DNA of 64,000 nt from Roseovarius pacificus (lineage in GTDB: Bacteria > Pseudomonadota > Alphaproteobacteria > Rhodobacterales > Rhodobacteraceae): the NCBI RefSeq assembly GCF_900142665.1, contig NZ_FRBR01000010.1, positions 1 through 64,000 of the forward strand, in the 5' to 3' direction. The notes beneath the pieces are model-generated. The model was not told the DNA's origin. It saw only the letters and a list, made by a program, of their open reading frames with translations, and made no database searches. Below are positions 1 through 9,022 of the stretch, piece by piece. The position numbers and the translations under genes are program-made. Each line of letters begins with the position of its first letter. Positions within the stretch are counted from its first letter, which is position 1.

Positions 1-420
1 GCGCCTCAGCGCCGCCGGTGAAGGGGTATCTACTGCTTCACCCCAAACCCCGCAACCCCTTTTTACACACAACGTCACATTTTTTTTGAAAAACCATATA
101 ACCGTTTAATTTCAATAAGATAGACGTGTCGATTTTTGCCGAGCCTACTCAAGGCGTCCGTTTCGCGCTACATTCCAGCCGTTTCAGCCCCTACATCTTG
201 AGTTATCCACAAGCTTATCCCCAATTTCCACCAGACTCACCGGCGAAACCTGCCCTCCAATCGCGAGTCACTCGGTGAATCAGACGCAAAAATTCGCCTC
301 CGAATCCCACGGGCCAGCGAACCGGGCCTTGCCCGAAACGGCCCTCACATGGCGAAGACTCCGCCAAAACCCGCCCCTCGCGCCGTTTCTCTCTGGCTTA
401 AATTCTCATCAGGTGCCGTA
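1..420. other. Non-coding left edge, possible origin-like segment
   Basis: No convincing gene lies here; short open frames on both strands lack recognisable protein features. Bases 60-125 are AT-rich with an eight-T run, unlike the GC-rich surroundings. A short inverted repeat (GGTGAAG at 17-23, CTTCACC at 36-42) sits at the extreme edge. Two DnaA-box-like nonamers follow at 203-223. The rest, up to the msrQ stop at 421, shows nothing distinctive. Confidence 0.5.
203..223 (+). promoter_or_regulatory. Two DnaA-box-like nonamers
   Basis: TTATCCACA at 203-211 is a perfect match to the bacterial DnaA box. TTATCCCCA at 215-223 matches at all positions but one. They are in the same orientation, three bases apart, and close to an AT-rich stretch. 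This pairing is typical of an origin or of a DnaA-regulated promoter, but two boxes alone do not prove an origin. Confidence 0.4.
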
Positions 421-1023
421 TCAGGCCGCCTGTTTTCGCCGCACCGGGCGAACACGCAGGGCCAGAAGCTGCACAATCGCCGCAAGATACAGGATCGGTT
501 CCATCTGAAAGCCCTTTACCAGCCACAGAAAGTGTATCCCGCCCAGAACGGCCACGGCATAAGTCAGCCGATGCAGTTTGCGCCATCGCGCACCCAGACG
601 TCGAACCGACCACCCGTTCGAGGTCATCGCCAGCGGTATCATCAATGCAAAGGCCAGCATCCCGACCGTGATATAGGGGCGCTTGAGGATATCCGCCCAG
701 ATCAGCGCCGGGATCTGCACGTCCAGCACCAGCCAGACCAACAGATGAAGCGTGACAAAGAAAAATGCCATCAGCCCAAGGGCACGCCGGAACTTCAGCA
801 GGTTGATCCCTGCGAACCGGCGCAACGGAGTGATACACAGCCCGGCAATGATAAGCTGCAACGCGATCTCCCCCAGTTCGTGTTCGAGCGCCTTGATCGG
901 CTCGACACCCAGACCGCCTGTCGCGCCCAGATAGAAAAGCCACAGCGCCTGAACCAGACCCAGCACATAAAGCACTGCCGCGGGCACCTTCCGGGCCAGA
1001 CGGTTCAGGCGATCGGCAATCAT
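421..1023 (-). CDS. msrQ: MsrQ, heme-binding membrane subunit of methionine sulfoxide reductase
   Basis: This 200-residue membrane protein (YedZ/MsrQ, ferric-reductase-like fold) passes electrons from the respiratory chain to periplasmic MsrP, which repairs oxidised methionine in envelope proteins. The sequence shows about six hydrophobic segments. Candidate heme-ligand histidines occur in the motifs LEHELGE, TLHLLVW, KLHRLTY and GGIHFLW. The length is normal for the family. It follows msrP directly, and the two genes overlap by one base (TGATG), so they are translationally coupled. Confidence 0.93.
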   Translation of the reverse strand: MIADRLNRLARKVPAAVLYVLGLVQALWLFYLGATGGLGVEPIKALEHELGEIALQLIIAGLCITPLRRFAGINLLKFRRALGLMAFFFVTLHLLVWLVLDVQIPALIWADILKRPYITVGMLAFALMIPLAMTSNGWSVRRLGARWRKLHRLTYAVAVLGGIHFLWLVKGFQMEPILYLAAIVQLLALRVRPVRRKQAA

Positions 1024-1925
1024 CAGAAGAACCGTTTCAGATCCATGCCGTCATACAGCCCGGCCACCTCGTCGCCATAGCCGTTGAACATCAGCGTCTC
1101 GACCCGTGGCGAGAAAAGCCCGCCGCCGATCCGGCGCTCGGTCGCCTGAGACCAACGCGGATGATCGACCTGCGGGTTCACGTTGCCGTAGAAACCATAC
1201 TCGTCCGGGTTGGCCTTGTTCCAGCTGGTCGGGGGTTCCTTGTCGGTCAGAGTGACCCGGACCACCGACTTGATGGATTTGAACCCGTACTTCCACGGCA
1301 CCACCAGACGCAACGGCGCGCCGTTCTGCTTGGGGATGTCCCGGCCATAAATACCGGTGGCCATGATCGTCAGGGGATGCATCGCCTCGTCCAGACGCAG
1401 GCCCTCGACATAGGGCCAGTCCAGAACCGGATAGCGCGTGCCGGGCATCTCGTCCTTGCGCAGCACGGTTTCGAACGCCACGTATTTCGCACCTGCCTGC
1501 ACGCCTGCCATGTCCAGCAGATCGGCCAGTTCGAATCCGTTCCACGGCACCACCATCGACCATGCCTCGACACAACGAAGACGGTACAGGCGCTCCTCGA
1601 TGGTCATCTTCGACATGATGTCGTCAAAGGCATAATCGCCGGGACGCTCCACCAGACCGTCGATACGAACGGTCCACGGGTCGATTTTCAGCCGCCGGGC
1701 GTTCTTGTAGGGATCGTCCTTGCCTGTGCCGAACTCATAATAGTTGTTGTAGCTGGTGATCTCTTCCCAGCTGTTGGGCTCCATACCCTCGGCGCGGGCC
1801 TGTCCGCCGATACCCGCCAGCCCCAGGCCCGCCGCCGCACCGGCCATCCATTGACGGCGGTTCATGAATACCTGTTCCGGTGTCACGTCGCGTTCGGTCA
1901 GGTCGTTTGTCCAGCGGTTGGCCAT
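1023..1925 (-). CDS. msrP: MsrP, molybdopterin methionine sulfoxide reductase
   Basis: This is the catalytic subunit (YedY/MsrP) of the periplasmic system that reduces protein methionine sulfoxide. It is 300 residues long and shows a Tat signal: twin arginines in MNRRQWMAG near residue 21, a hydrophobic stretch, and cleavage near QARA. Cys118, in the motif LRCVEAWS, is the expected molybdenum ligand. The start at 1925 has a purine-rich GAAGGAGAG stretch upstream, and a TATATAAG -10-like element lies about 30 bases before the start. It forms an operon with msrQ. Confidence 0.95.
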   Translation of the reverse strand: MANRWTNDLTERDVTPEQVFMNRRQWMAGAAAGLGLAGIGGQARAEGMEPNSWEEITSYNNYYEFGTGKDDPYKNARRLKIDPWTVRIDGLVERPGDYAFDDIMSKMTIEERLYRLRCVEAWSMVVPWNGFELADLLDMAGVQAGAKYVAFETVLRKDEMPGTRYPVLDWPYVEGLRLDEAMHPLTIMATGIYGRDIPKQNGAPLRLVVPWKYGFKSIKSVVRVTLTDKEPPTSWNKANPDEYGFYGNVNPQVDHPRWSQATERRIGGGLFSPRVETLMFNGYGDEVAGLYDGMDLKRFF

Positions 1926-2003
1926 GGTGTCTCTCCTTCACGTCCTGACACCTTATATAGAGACACCACCCAAGCCGTCACGAGGACACAGGCGCACGTC
2001 TCG

Positions 2004-3497
2004 TCACATTGGCGTGCCTGCATTGTAACTTGGCCGGGTCTTGTTGAACGGAACCGAACTTCCATCGGCCTGCACGATCCGTACATGCCGCCGCCGCATC
2101 AGGCGCGGCTCGGTGACGCCGACGGAATGCGCGACGGTCTCGACCTCTCCGATCACGGATTTGGCGTAATTCGCAACCTTCAGATATTTGTCCTCGACCA
2201 CCAGACCGCCCTGAAGGCGCGGATCATGGGTGGTTATGCCCGTGGGGCAGGTATTGCGGTTGCACTTGAGCGCCTGGATGCAGCCGAGCGAAAACATGAA
2301 CCCGCGCGCCGAGGTCACGAAATCCGCACCTGCACACAGTGCCCAGGCCACATCGGACGGGTTGACCAGCTTGCCGCTGGCGATGATCCGGATGCGATCC
2401 TTCAAACCATGACGATCCCGCAAATCGACCATGCGGGGCAGCGCCTCGCGGATGGGCATGCCGACAAGGTCGATCAGGGGCATCGGCGCGGCGCCTGTCC
2501 CGCCCTCGCCGCCATCGACGCAGATGAAATCCGGTGCGCAATCGTCTTCCCGCAGATTGATCATCTCGAAAAACTCGATCCAGGCATCGGACGATCCGAT
2601 CACCGTCTTGAAGCCCACGGGCTTGCCCGTAACCGTCCGGATATGGGCAATCATGTTCAGCAGATCGTCAAAACCGTCGATCTCGCGATGGCGGTTCGGG
2701 GAAATACTGTCCTCGCCCTCGGGAATCCCGCGTATTTCCGCAATCTCGGCATTCACCTTTGCGCCGGGCAAAATACCGCCCTTGCCCGGTTTGGCCCCCT
2801 GCGCCAGCTTCAGCTCGAACATCTTCACATGCGGGTTCGCCCCCACATCGCGCAGCCTTTCGTCATCGAGGTTCCCCTCGGCATCGCGCACACCGTATTT
2901 CGCCGTACCGATCTGATAGACGATATCGCACCCCCCCTTCAGGTGAAAAGGAGACAGACCGCCCTCGCCGGTGTTCAGCCAAATTCCCGCCCTGGCCGCC
3001 CCGCGGCTCAGCGCCTCAATCGCCGGGCGCGAAATCGCGCCATAGCTCATGCCGGAGATATTGAAGATCGACTTTGCCCGGTACGGCACGGCCGCCGTCG
3101 GCCCGATCACCATCGGCTCGGTCGTGGCGCACTGATCGTCCAGCGGTGGAAAACAAGCGTTGACGAAAATCGGCGTTCCGGGGATCGACAGGTTCCGGGT
3201 CGAGCCGAAGGCCACCGTGTTCCCCTTGCCCTTGCCCGCATGATACACCCAGTCGCGCTGCGCCCGGTTGAACGGCATTTCTTCTCGGTCCATGGCAAAG
3301 AAATACTGCCGGAAAAACTCGCCCAGTTTGGTGAACAACCCCCGGAACCGCCCGATCACCGGATAGTTGCGGCGAATCGCATCGCCGGCCTGCGTCTTGT
3401 CCAGGATGTAAAAGGCCACGATCAGCGCAACGCCAAACCCAAGCACCAGAACGAATATGAGGGCCAGAACTTCAAGGGCATGTACTGCGTAACTCAT
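2004..3497 (-). CDS. FMN-binding glutamate synthase family protein, membrane-anchored
   Basis: This 497-residue protein matches the stand-alone FMN-binding domain of glutamate synthase (GltB2-like). A transmembrane helix occupies about residues 8-32. A TIM-barrel FMN/glutamate-synthase domain follows, with cysteines at about 406, 412 and 417 (motif CNRNTCPTG) suited to a 3Fe-4S cluster. There is no glutaminase domain and no GltD partner nearby, so glutamate synthesis cannot be assumed; a redox role on another substrate is possible. It is divergent from the DUF302 gene and lies 78 bases upstream of msrP on the same strand. Confidence 0.85.
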   Translation of the reverse strand: MSYAVHALEVLALIFVLVLGFGVALIVAFYILDKTQAGDAIRRNYPVIGRFRGLFTKLGEFFRQYFFAMDREEMPFNRAQRDWVYHAGKGKGNTVAFGSTRNLSIPGTPIFVNACFPPLDDQCATTEPMVIGPTAAVPYRAKSIFNISGMSYGAISRPAIEALSRGAARAGIWLNTGEGGLSPFHLKGGCDIVYQIGTAKYGVRDAEGNLDDERLRDVGANPHVKMFELKLAQGAKPGKGGILPGAKVNAEIAEIRGIPEGEDSISPNRHREIDGFDDLLNMIAHIRTVTGKPVGFKTVIGSSDAWIEFFEMINLREDDCAPDFICVDGGEGGTGAAPMPLIDLVGMPIREALPRMVDLRDRHGLKDRIRIIASGKLVNPSDVAWALCAGADFVTSARGFMFSLGCIQALKCNRNTCPTGITTHDPRLQGGLVVEDKYLKVANYAKSVIGEVETVAHSVGVTEPRLMRRRHVRIVQADGSSVPFNKTRPSYNAGTPM

Positions 3498-3611
3498 TTA
3501 ACCGTCTCTTCCGTGTTGATATGGGTCAAGGGAGGATGCACTCTTGCAACATACACTGCGCCTTTGCCGACAGTGCCACAACCCGAAACCACGCCTCGAA
3601 AGGACGCCGGA

Positions 3612-4055
3612 ATGAAATTCATCACCCTCACCGCCGCCATCGCCCTGACCGCCGCAGCCGCATCCGCACAAGACATGGTGACCTATACCACCGACCAGGC
3701 CTTCGAAGACGTGGCATTCGGCCTGGAAACGGCAATCGTCAATCAGGGACTGGTCATCGACCATGTCAGCCATGTGGGCGAAATGCTGGAACGCACCCGT
3801 GCCGATGTCGGTTCGGATGTGGTCCTGTTCACACAGGCCGACGCCTACAGTTTCTGCTCGGCCATGCTGTCGCGCGAAGTGATGGAGGCCGACCCGATGA
3901 ACATCGCCTTCTGCCCCTACAGCATCTTCGTCGCTGAGCGGGCCGACACCCCCGGCGAGGTCATCGTCGGCTACCGCGCCTTCCCCGAGGGCGAAATGCA
4001 AAAGGTGCAATCGCTGCTCGACGGAATCGCCCGCGCGGCAATCGGCGAGAAATAG
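3612..4055 (+). CDS. Exported DUF302 domain protein
   Basis: A small secreted protein of 147 residues. I chose the ATG at 3612 because it opens directly onto a signal peptide (MKFITLTAAIALTAAAASAQ) with an AQD cleavage site; the open frame extends upstream only as the antisense of the neighbouring gene. The mature part resembles the DUF302 family, whose function is poorly known. Two cysteines (in YSFCSAM and IAFCPYS) could form a disulfide in the periplasm. It is transcribed alone, divergent from the FMN protein, and ends before a hairpin terminator. Confidence 0.8.
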   Translation: MKFITLTAAIALTAAAASAQDMVTYTTDQAFEDVAFGLETAIVNQGLVIDHVSHVGEMLERTRADVGSDVVLFTQADAYSFCSAMLSREVMEADPMNIAFCPYSIFVAERADTPGEVIVGYRAFPEGEMQKVQSLLDGIARAAIGEK

Positions 4056-4079
4056 ATCATATCCACAGTCCGGGACGGG

Positions 4080-4113
4080 AACCGCGCAGCCTCAGGGCCG
4101 CGCGGTTTTCATT
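4080..4113 (+). terminator. Rho-independent terminator after DUF302 gene
   Basis: The eight-base arms AACCGCGC (4080-4087) and GCGCGGTT (4100-4107) are followed by TTCATTTCTT on the + strand. It lies 25 bases after the DUF302 stop and touches the end of the convergent gene. Confidence 0.75.
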
Positions 4114-5701
4114 TCTTGTGAACCACCACGATCTGGTCGCGCCGCCCTTTCAGAAAGCGGACCGGCTCGATGATACTCCCCGATATGTCCTGCGCGACCG
4201 CGTTGAACTCTGCCGAGAGTTCGGGATCGGTGTGGCGAAACTCCCCATCCTCCAGCCAGCCACGAAACAGCGCGGCAGTCTTGGTGATATCGGGCAGTTC
4301 CAGCTCACCGGGCTGCCGACGCAGGCTTTCGATCACATAAAGGCCGCCGGACTCCATCCGCGGGAACACCTCCAGAAACGCATTCTGCTGGTGATGGCTG
4401 GCGTGGCTGGCATCGTCGATCACGATGGTCGGTGCCGGGTTGATGGACTCGGCAGCGGCGGCAATCTGTTCGCGATCCGCCATATCGCATTGATGAAACG
4501 TGAAACGATCATCCCTGAACCACGACACATCCGCTATATCCAACCCGTGCACATGAGCCTTGGGGAAATACTCCAGCCACATCCGAATTGACGGAACCAT
4601 GCTCGGGTCCTGGTCCATCTCTTCGATTTGTTCGGGCGATGCGTTCAGAATTCCCATTTCCAGAACGCTGATCTTGCGCTGACGATAAGGATGGAACAGC
4701 ATCTGATACAGTTCGGTATACCGATGCCTGGACGCTCCTTTGTCGGTCCCGTACCGGTCCGCCAGATCGCTCAGGTTTACGCCGCCTTTTCCCGTGGACT
4801 TGCGCGGCGCGGTCTTGGTGTTGGCCAGAATTTCCGCCTCTTTAAGAACCTCTTTTCCCTTGCGGGCCATGACGGGGGCGGCATCGCAATCGACCTTGTG
4901 CTTCTTCAAGGCACGATCCATCCAGCTGTCGGGCTCGGGCATCCCGCCGATATCCGCCAGGAACTCGCGCACGCGACGGCCATAGAAGTGCACCGAGTAG
5001 GTATTCTCGCTCAGCATCTCCTCGATTGCAGCCAGCCCTTGCGTGCGCATCAACAACCGGCGATCCCGGAAACTGACCGGATACAACCCGTCGATCGGGA
5101 AGGCATATTTATCCTCTCCGGTCTTTTGCAGATAATGCGTGACAGCCTGCGGGCCCCAAACGCCCCACGGCATGTCGCTGACATGAACGGGGTTGCCTTG
5201 GTCCTTCAGTTTTTGCAGGCGTTTCTTTTCGCGGTCCGAATACCATTCGGGGATGCCAAACTCGTCTTCGGTCATTTCCAGAAGCTGACCCAGTGCATCG
5301 CTGTCGGGCGGCAGGCCAAGCACCCCGCCATTGATATGTGCATCCGATTCCCAGCCAAAGAAATGGCCCGTCGCGGTTTCGAACGGCTTGACGCAATAGG
5401 CATCCAGATCGGCCCAGATCATCCGGTCATTCTGCTTCAGCAGGTGATAGCGAAAAACATCTGAAAACAGCGCAAAACTGCCGGTGCGCCCATGCTGGAT
5501 GAAACGGTCGATCTTCAGAACGCTGTCACCATGAATCAGTTCGACACCGGCGGGCACGTTCTGCACGTCCTTGTAGTGATAAAGCTTCACATGATGCCCC
5601 GCATCAAGGAAGGACTGTGCACACAACACTTCGACATAGCTCAGCGGGCCTTCGACCCACAGCATTCCGATCTCGTAATCGCAACCCATCTGCACCCTCA
5701 T
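4109..5701 (-). CDS. Glycosyltransferase / SAM-methyltransferase fusion protein
   Basis: A 530-residue protein with two apparent domains. Residues ~1-280 look like a DXD-type glycosyltransferase (GT32-like): sugar-nucleotide-binding motif WADLDAYC, plus the downstream motif HINGGVLGLP. Residues ~315-530 look like a class I methyltransferase of the kind found in polysaccharide and macrolide modification (LADRYGTDKG, then VLEMGILNAS and HGLDIADV). A basic linker (KTAPRKSTGKGG) joins them. It is last in a three-gene cluster. An alternative start at 5689 has a better-placed GAGGG. The acceptor is unknown; a surface glycan is likely. Confidence 0.7.
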   Translation of the reverse strand: MRVQMGCDYEIGMLWVEGPLSYVEVLCAQSFLDAGHHVKLYHYKDVQNVPAGVELIHGDSVLKIDRFIQHGRTGSFALFSDVFRYHLLKQNDRMIWADLDAYCVKPFETATGHFFGWESDAHINGGVLGLPPDSDALGQLLEMTEDEFGIPEWYSDREKKRLQKLKDQGNPVHVSDMPWGVWGPQAVTHYLQKTGEDKYAFPIDGLYPVSFRDRRLLMRTQGLAAIEEMLSENTYSVHFYGRRVREFLADIGGMPEPDSWMDRALKKHKVDCDAAPVMARKGKEVLKEAEILANTKTAPRKSTGKGGVNLSDLADRYGTDKGASRHRYTELYQMLFHPYRQRKISVLEMGILNASPEQIEEMDQDPSMVPSIRMWLEYFPKAHVHGLDIADVSWFRDDRFTFHQCDMADREQIAAAAESINPAPTIVIDDASHASHHQQNAFLEVFPRMESGGLYVIESLRRQPGELELPDITKTAALFRGWLEDGEFRHTDPELSAEFNAVAQDISGSIIEPVRFLKGRRDQIVVVHKK

Positions 5702-5830
5702 TCACGTCGCACCCTTTACGGGCGTTTTATCCATTGCCCCAAAGCCTTACGAGCCGGTTATACGCCGCGCAATCCTTTCTTGTCGCAACCCGTCACCACA
5801 CATCAACCTGACGCGGTTGCGCCACAATAC

Positions 5831-6769
5831 TCAGACCTGTCCGGGCTCGATCAGGGTTATATCCGGATTGGCGCGAATGTCGTCGATATCACGCTCATAC
5901 ATCCGGGTCAGATGCGCGCGCTCGGACGGTGTCCACGGGTCGAAAACCCCATTCTCGGCACTCTTGGGAAACTGCTCCTGTATTTCGACCCGGCGACTCA
6001 ACGCATAATCGGCGCCGTGCCGATAGATTAGCTTGAGAACCTCCTCTACCGCCCGCCCCGAAGCAGTCGGGCGCCTGTTCTTGTCGGCAGGCGGCTCAAG
6101 CAGCTCAAGATCGAAGTCCGGTCCACAGAGATTGGCAAAGACCTGTTTTTCCAGCGCCCTGTAATCCTCGTATTTCCAGACATTAATCCTGGCCTCGGGA
6201 AAATTCTCCCCGACAGTCAGGATAAGCTTATACCAACTGGGCATATGCTCCAGAACACGAATTTTCATTTCGGAAACATCCAGAAAATTCTGACTGGTCG
6301 AGGAACGAAGAAACTCGACATATGCTGCCGAAAAGAAATCCGCGTAATTACGCACCGCCAGATGCACTTCCGCAACCGGAAACGGAAATTGCTGCGCAAA
6401 TGTGCGAAGCAATCTGTTCCGCCAGCGATAAAGCAGGCCACGTTTCACGCAATGTCCGCAATGCCCCGCCATATTCTCATCGGAAATGATGATTCTCGCC
6501 CCCGCACCGGAAAGAACTTCTTCGAAATACTTTTCGGATATCTCCTTCAGTTCTTCTTCGCTGTACTTGATCTCAAAATTGAGACCAAGTTGCTGATATA
6601 CATGAAACTGGCAGGGAACGGTCAGCTTCTTTCGCGTATCGCGATGATGAACATATGTAATACCATGCCGCTGAAGTTTCTTTTTGTTGCGGTTCAGGGT
6701 CGATTGGATATGGGTCGATGCTGTTTTGTGAAACCCCCCATGCAGAATGAAGTGCGGTTTCGGGCTCAT
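5831..6769 (-). CDS. Sulfotransferase-like protein
   Basis: A 312-residue protein whose start carries a PAPS-binding loop (LHGGFHKTASTHIQ, residues ~9-22) typical of carbohydrate sulfotransferases. A central motif VRNYADFFSAAYVEFLR fits the 3'-phosphate-binding segment of the family. Its codon use is visibly AT-richer than its neighbours, hinting at later acquisition. It overlaps the upstream glycosyltransferase by four bases and is followed, after 129 bases, by the glycosyltransferase/methyltransferase fusion. A role in sulfating an exported glycan is inferred. Confidence 0.68.
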   Translation of the reverse strand: MSPKPHFILHGGFHKTASTHIQSTLNRNKKKLQRHGITYVHHRDTRKKLTVPCQFHVYQQLGLNFEIKYSEEELKEISEKYFEEVLSGAGARIIISDENMAGHCGHCVKRGLLYRWRNRLLRTFAQQFPFPVAEVHLAVRNYADFFSAAYVEFLRSSTSQNFLDVSEMKIRVLEHMPSWYKLILTVGENFPEARINVWKYEDYRALEKQVFANLCGPDFDLELLEPPADKNRRPTASGRAVEEVLKLIYRHGADYALSRRVEIQEQFPKSAENGVFDPWTPSERAHLTRMYERDIDDIRANPDITLIEPGQV

Positions 6770-8793
6770 CCCACGGCAAGCCCCGACGCCAGCTGCTTAA
6801 GACTGACAGGCTTCTCACCTGGCCGATTGATCGTCTGCAACACTTCGTGCAGGGCAACCCACTCTTCATGCTCTTTCAGCGCAGCAATCTTGGCGCGATG
6901 CCAATCGCAGGCTTCGGTATGCAGGCGGGCTATCTCAGGGTCACTCAACAGTTCATCATACACCTTGCGGGTCCGCGCAACGGTGGGCACCAGCGATTTA
7001 TCCTCTTCCATGTTCAGATTCATATCGGCCCAATAGGCAATACCCTGATCGTCTTTGACATGGTTCGTGCGCCCCCGATCACGCTTGACCAGAAAGCTGT
7101 CGACCGAACGTACGGCATAATGATGCAGGCGTGCATGATCGTGGCGAAACCCCGACCGGGCCGACCAGCCTGTCGCGAAATACTTGTCCGGCATCGGCTG
7201 CCCGCCCGCATCGGTCCACACGAATCCCTCGGGGCGGCCCTGAAACTTGGGGCGGTGCACCCCGATCCTGGTTATCGCATCAGACGGGCGGAACAGGGTT
7301 TTCAGGCCAAGCGCTCTGAATTTTCCGCGGAAATCCTCTTGCGCACCCCATGTGAACTGCTCGGTCACGAACCGGTCTTCATAGGCCACCTGATTCCCGC
7401 AGCCGAAAATCTTCCAGCACAACGAAATCGCATCCGCCCCGCCGACCGCCTCGAACAGATCGTCCAGGGTTCCGCCTCCGGCGCGCACATTCAGGAATTC
7501 GTCGCAGTCCGAGCAAATGATCCAGTCGGTCTCGTCATATATCTTTTCGCGGCGGACCCGGCGCAGAGCCGCACGCTGCGGGCTGGCGCCTTTCTTGAAC
7601 TGGTTGTCGACATGCTGCACCACGCCAAGCTCTTCCAGGCGCATTGCAATCCTGTCCGTGCCGTCGGCGCAATGATTGGTGTAGATCAGGAAATCGGTAA
7701 ACCCGATGGCCCGGTGATAGGCCACCCATTCCAGCATGAACGGCCCTTCGTTCTTCATCGTGGTCACAATGGTGCGGCGTTCGTTCCGGCGCGATCCCTG
7801 CGGTCGTATGGCGGGGGCGCTCACCTCGGTGATATCCACAGACGACCCGGCGGTTTCCGCCGCATCGCCCTCTTCGCCCCACTCCTTTGCCGCCTCGGCC
7901 TCTTGCGCCTCTTCCTGTTTTATCTGGCGTATCCGGCGACGGAACAACGCGGTCACATGCTCAGCCCGCTCGTTACGCCCCTTGCTTTCGTAATATGAAC
8001 TCAGCGCACCACGGAACCACGGCAGATTCCGACGCCCACGATACAGCCGGTAAAACTCCAGCTCGGTCAGGTCGCCAAAAATCGCCTCGTGCATCACCGG
8101 TTTCAGCGCATCTATCTTGCGCAGGAAAACGGCTGTCTTGTGGTTCGAATAACGGCAATTGAAAATATGCACGTTGTCCCCGCCAAAGCGATCCACATGC
8201 GCCTGGTCCAGTTCGTGATAGGGATCATAGAAAATATTGACCCGTTCGAACCCGCCGGTCAGCGCCGCCGCATCCGACAGGGGCAGGGTCCAGTCCTGCC
8301 GCCGCCCGTTTTCATAGCGCGTCTCCCACGGCACCAGCGCCTCGTCCAGTGTGCTTTGCGGGTTGATCGCCACCGCATGCGCCCCCGGCACAAGCGACCC
8401 GAACACGATCGAGGCAAACCCGCCCATCGACACACCGGCAAAAACCACCCGGTCATACCCGTCGAAAAACCCATCAGCGGCCAGCTTCTGCATCCGCCCG
8501 ATCAAAACCGGATCGCGGTACCAGTCACTGACATGCGCCATGATGCCCAGATGGCTGATATTGCTGTCCTGCGCGAACTTGAACGCCCAGGGCTCGCGCT
8601 CCAGCGATGTGTCGCCCACATTCGACAGGTTGTCGAAACTCACCAGCAAACGGTTCACCGGGCGCCTGACGAACATCAGACTGTGACGCAATTGCTTTTC
8701 GATGAACCCTTCGCCATGCCCACCGGGGCGAAGCTGGTCCAGCCAGCGCGGCAATGCCTGGCCTTGTTCTTTTGCGGGAGACTGCTCTGCCAT
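6766..8793 (-). CDS. Hydrolase-like / family 2 glycosyltransferase chimera
   Basis: A 675-residue protein with two parts. Residues ~1-300 resemble an alpha/beta-hydrolase fold, with a nucleophile-elbow-like GVSMGGFAS and a later histidine in SNHKTAVFL. Residues ~340-675 form a GT2-type glycosyltransferase that begins TIVTTMKNEGPFMLEW and holds the acidic motif ICSDCDEFL. An acidic, Ala/Glu-rich linker joins them. I chose the ATG at 8793; a GTG 60 bases upstream extends the frame but adds no recognisable sequence. First gene of the cluster. The exact sugar is unknown. Confidence 0.7.
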   Translation of the reverse strand: MAEQSPAKEQGQALPRWLDQLRPGGHGEGFIEKQLRHSLMFVRRPVNRLLVSFDNLSNVGDTSLEREPWAFKFAQDSNISHLGIMAHVSDWYRDPVLIGRMQKLAADGFFDGYDRVVFAGVSMGGFASIVFGSLVPGAHAVAINPQSTLDEALVPWETRYENGRRQDWTLPLSDAAALTGGFERVNIFYDPYHELDQAHVDRFGGDNVHIFNCRYSNHKTAVFLRKIDALKPVMHEAIFGDLTELEFYRLYRGRRNLPWFRGALSSYYESKGRNERAEHVTALFRRRIRQIKQEEAQEAEAAKEWGEEGDAAETAGSSVDITEVSAPAIRPQGSRRNERRTIVTTMKNEGPFMLEWVAYHRAIGFTDFLIYTNHCADGTDRIAMRLEELGVVQHVDNQFKKGASPQRAALRRVRREKIYDETDWIICSDCDEFLNVRAGGGTLDDLFEAVGGADAISLCWKIFGCGNQVAYEDRFVTEQFTWGAQEDFRGKFRALGLKTLFRPSDAITRIGVHRPKFQGRPEGFVWTDAGGQPMPDKYFATGWSARSGFRHDHARLHHYAVRSVDSFLVKRDRGRTNHVKDDQGIAYWADMNLNMEEDKSLVPTVARTRKVYDELLSDPEIARLHTEACDWHRAKIAALKEHEEWVALHEVLQTINRPGEKPVSLKQLASGLAVG

Positions 8794-8822
8794 AACCTGA
8801 ATACTTGTTCTTATCGTTGCAT

Positions 8823-8841
8823 GCGCCAACCCGAATGGCGC
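8823..8841. promoter_or_regulatory. Small inverted repeat upstream of the glycosyltransferase cluster
   Basis: The arms GCGCCA (8823-8828) and TGGCGC (8836-8841) lie 30 bases upstream of the cluster start. It may be an operator or just a GC-rich chance match. Confidence 0.25.
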
Positions 8842-8962
8842 GGCACCGCACACCGGGGGCGCTACCGCCGCCGACTATACAGGCGCGCCATAAAGCGGCG
8901 CAACCGCCTGTGTGCAATTGCAGGCATTGCGCAGCCAACCTGTCACTTCGGTGCAAGACACG

Positions 8963-8995
8963 AAAAACCCCGCAGAAGCCGGGGCTTCCGCGGGG
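8963..8995 (-). terminator. Rho-independent terminator of clpB
   Basis: A near-perfect hairpin spans 8968-8995 (CCCCGCAGAAGCC pairing with GGCTTCCGCGGGG). On the minus strand it is followed by TTTTT (8963-8967), 28 bases past the clpB stop. Confidence 0.88.
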
Positions 8996-9022
8996 CCTGA
9001 TTTCAGCAGCCGTCAGTCCGGC

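Noticed and set aside
1161-3611. A very long open frame on the + strand across the FMN protein and msrP
   Set aside because: It is antisense to two well-supported genes, is rich in His/Arg/Pro and shows no domain; only its last part (from 3612) is a real gene.
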